The notes beneath the pieces are model-generated. The model worked only from the letters and a program-made list of their open reading frames with translations, was not told where the DNA came from and did not search any database. DNA of 6,381 nt from Lachnospiraceae bacterium (GTDB lineage: Bacteria; Bacillota_A; Clostridia; Lachnospirales; Lachnospiraceae): positions 1 to 6,381 of the forward strand of contig DMAZ01000045.1 of assembly GCA_003446335.1 (NCBI GenBank). The letters are read 5' to 3'. Shown piece by piece: positions 6,145 to 6,381 of the stretch. A program made the position numbers and the translations under genes. Each line of letters begins with the position of its first letter. Position 1 is the stretch's first letter.

Positions 6145-6381
6145 TTATACTCTTCTGCGTTTTGGCGGGCGGCATCCATTGTGCGGCACCGGAGTAACGT
6201 CTTCGATGGATACGACCTGAAGACCCGATGCTGACAGTGCACGGATTGCTGCTTCTCTTCCCGAACCCGGTCCCTTTACGTATACTTCGACAGTCTTAAG
6301 GCCATGAATAAGTGCTGCCTTTGTTGCTGTCTCTGCTGCCATCTGTGCAGCATAGGGAGTAGATTTCCTTGAACCGCGGAA
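6145..6381 (-). CDS. rpsK: 30S ribosomal protein S11, N-terminus outside the window
   Basis: S11 sits on the platform of the 30S subunit and helps form the mRNA exit channel near the E site. The last 78 residues are present and open to the window edge. They begin [17 protein letters not shown], continue through [18 protein letters not shown] and end [17 protein letters not shown], all conserved in S11. The methionine encoded at 6342 is internal and not the start, because the preceding 13 codons carry conserved S11 sequence. Full-length S11 is about 130 residues, so some 50 are missing. The stop is TAA, 40 nt before rpsD, and the order S11-S4-alpha-L17 is that of the alpha operon. The N-G step in PHNG is the site known in E. 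coli S11 to form isoaspartate. Confidence 0.97.
   Translation of the reverse strand, partial: FRGSRKSTPYAAQMAAETATKAALIHGLKTVEVYVKGPGSGREAAIRALSASGLQVVSIEDVTPVPHNGCRPPKRRRV

Noticed and set aside
6145..6342. A short 65-residue S11 starting at the methionine encoded at 6342
   Set aside because: The frame continues upstream to the window edge with conserved S11 residues ([13 protein letters not shown]), so this methionine is internal and the gene is cut by the window, not truncated.

Overview
The window looks like a chromosomal segment of a low-to-moderate GC Clostridia bacterium, most likely of the Lachnospiraceae. Three things suggest this. The operon order is rpsK-rpsD-rpoA-rplQ. The RNA polymerase alpha subunit is very close to the Bacillus/Clostridia form. 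The S4 has a zinc-free N terminus and the L17 is unusually long, both of which I recall from Lachnospiraceae. The family assignment rests on protein resemblance remembered from training, not on a search. All genes are on the minus strand, so transcription runs from high to low coordinates.

Right part (6381 down to about 3822): the distal end of the 'alpha' ribosomal operon. It holds the C-terminal part of rpsK (S11), then complete rpsD (S4), rpoA (RNA polymerase alpha, GTG start) and rplQ (L17). Gaps are 40-77 nt and each complete gene has a Shine-Dalgarno sequence. A good Rho-independent terminator follows rplQ.

Middle part (about 3819 to 1231): a single-gene unit with a plausible promoter just past the rplQ terminator. 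It encodes an 826-residue secreted cell-wall enzyme: signal peptide, long acidic linker, nine ricin-type lobes that make three beta-trefoils, and a C-terminal zinc N-acetylmuramoyl-L-alanine amidase (Amidase_3). It ends at a weak terminator-like hairpin, followed by a second, perfect 16-bp hairpin.

Left part (about 1168 to 1): an AT-rich 146-nt leader with an inverted repeat and at best a weak promoter. It precedes the first 340 codons of a THUMP-domain, SAM-dependent RNA guanine-N2 methyltransferase of the RlmL/YpsC family, which runs off the left edge.

The ribosomal genes and the methyltransferase are housekeeping functions of transcription and translation; the amidase acts outside the cell on peptidoglycan and is probably an independent unit. 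I found no tRNA, rRNA, CRISPR array, insertion sequence or phage gene, and no convincing new biological system. The most interesting items are the triple-trefoil amidase architecture, the long L17 insertion, and small structures around the methyltransferase leader and the rpoA ribosome binding site.
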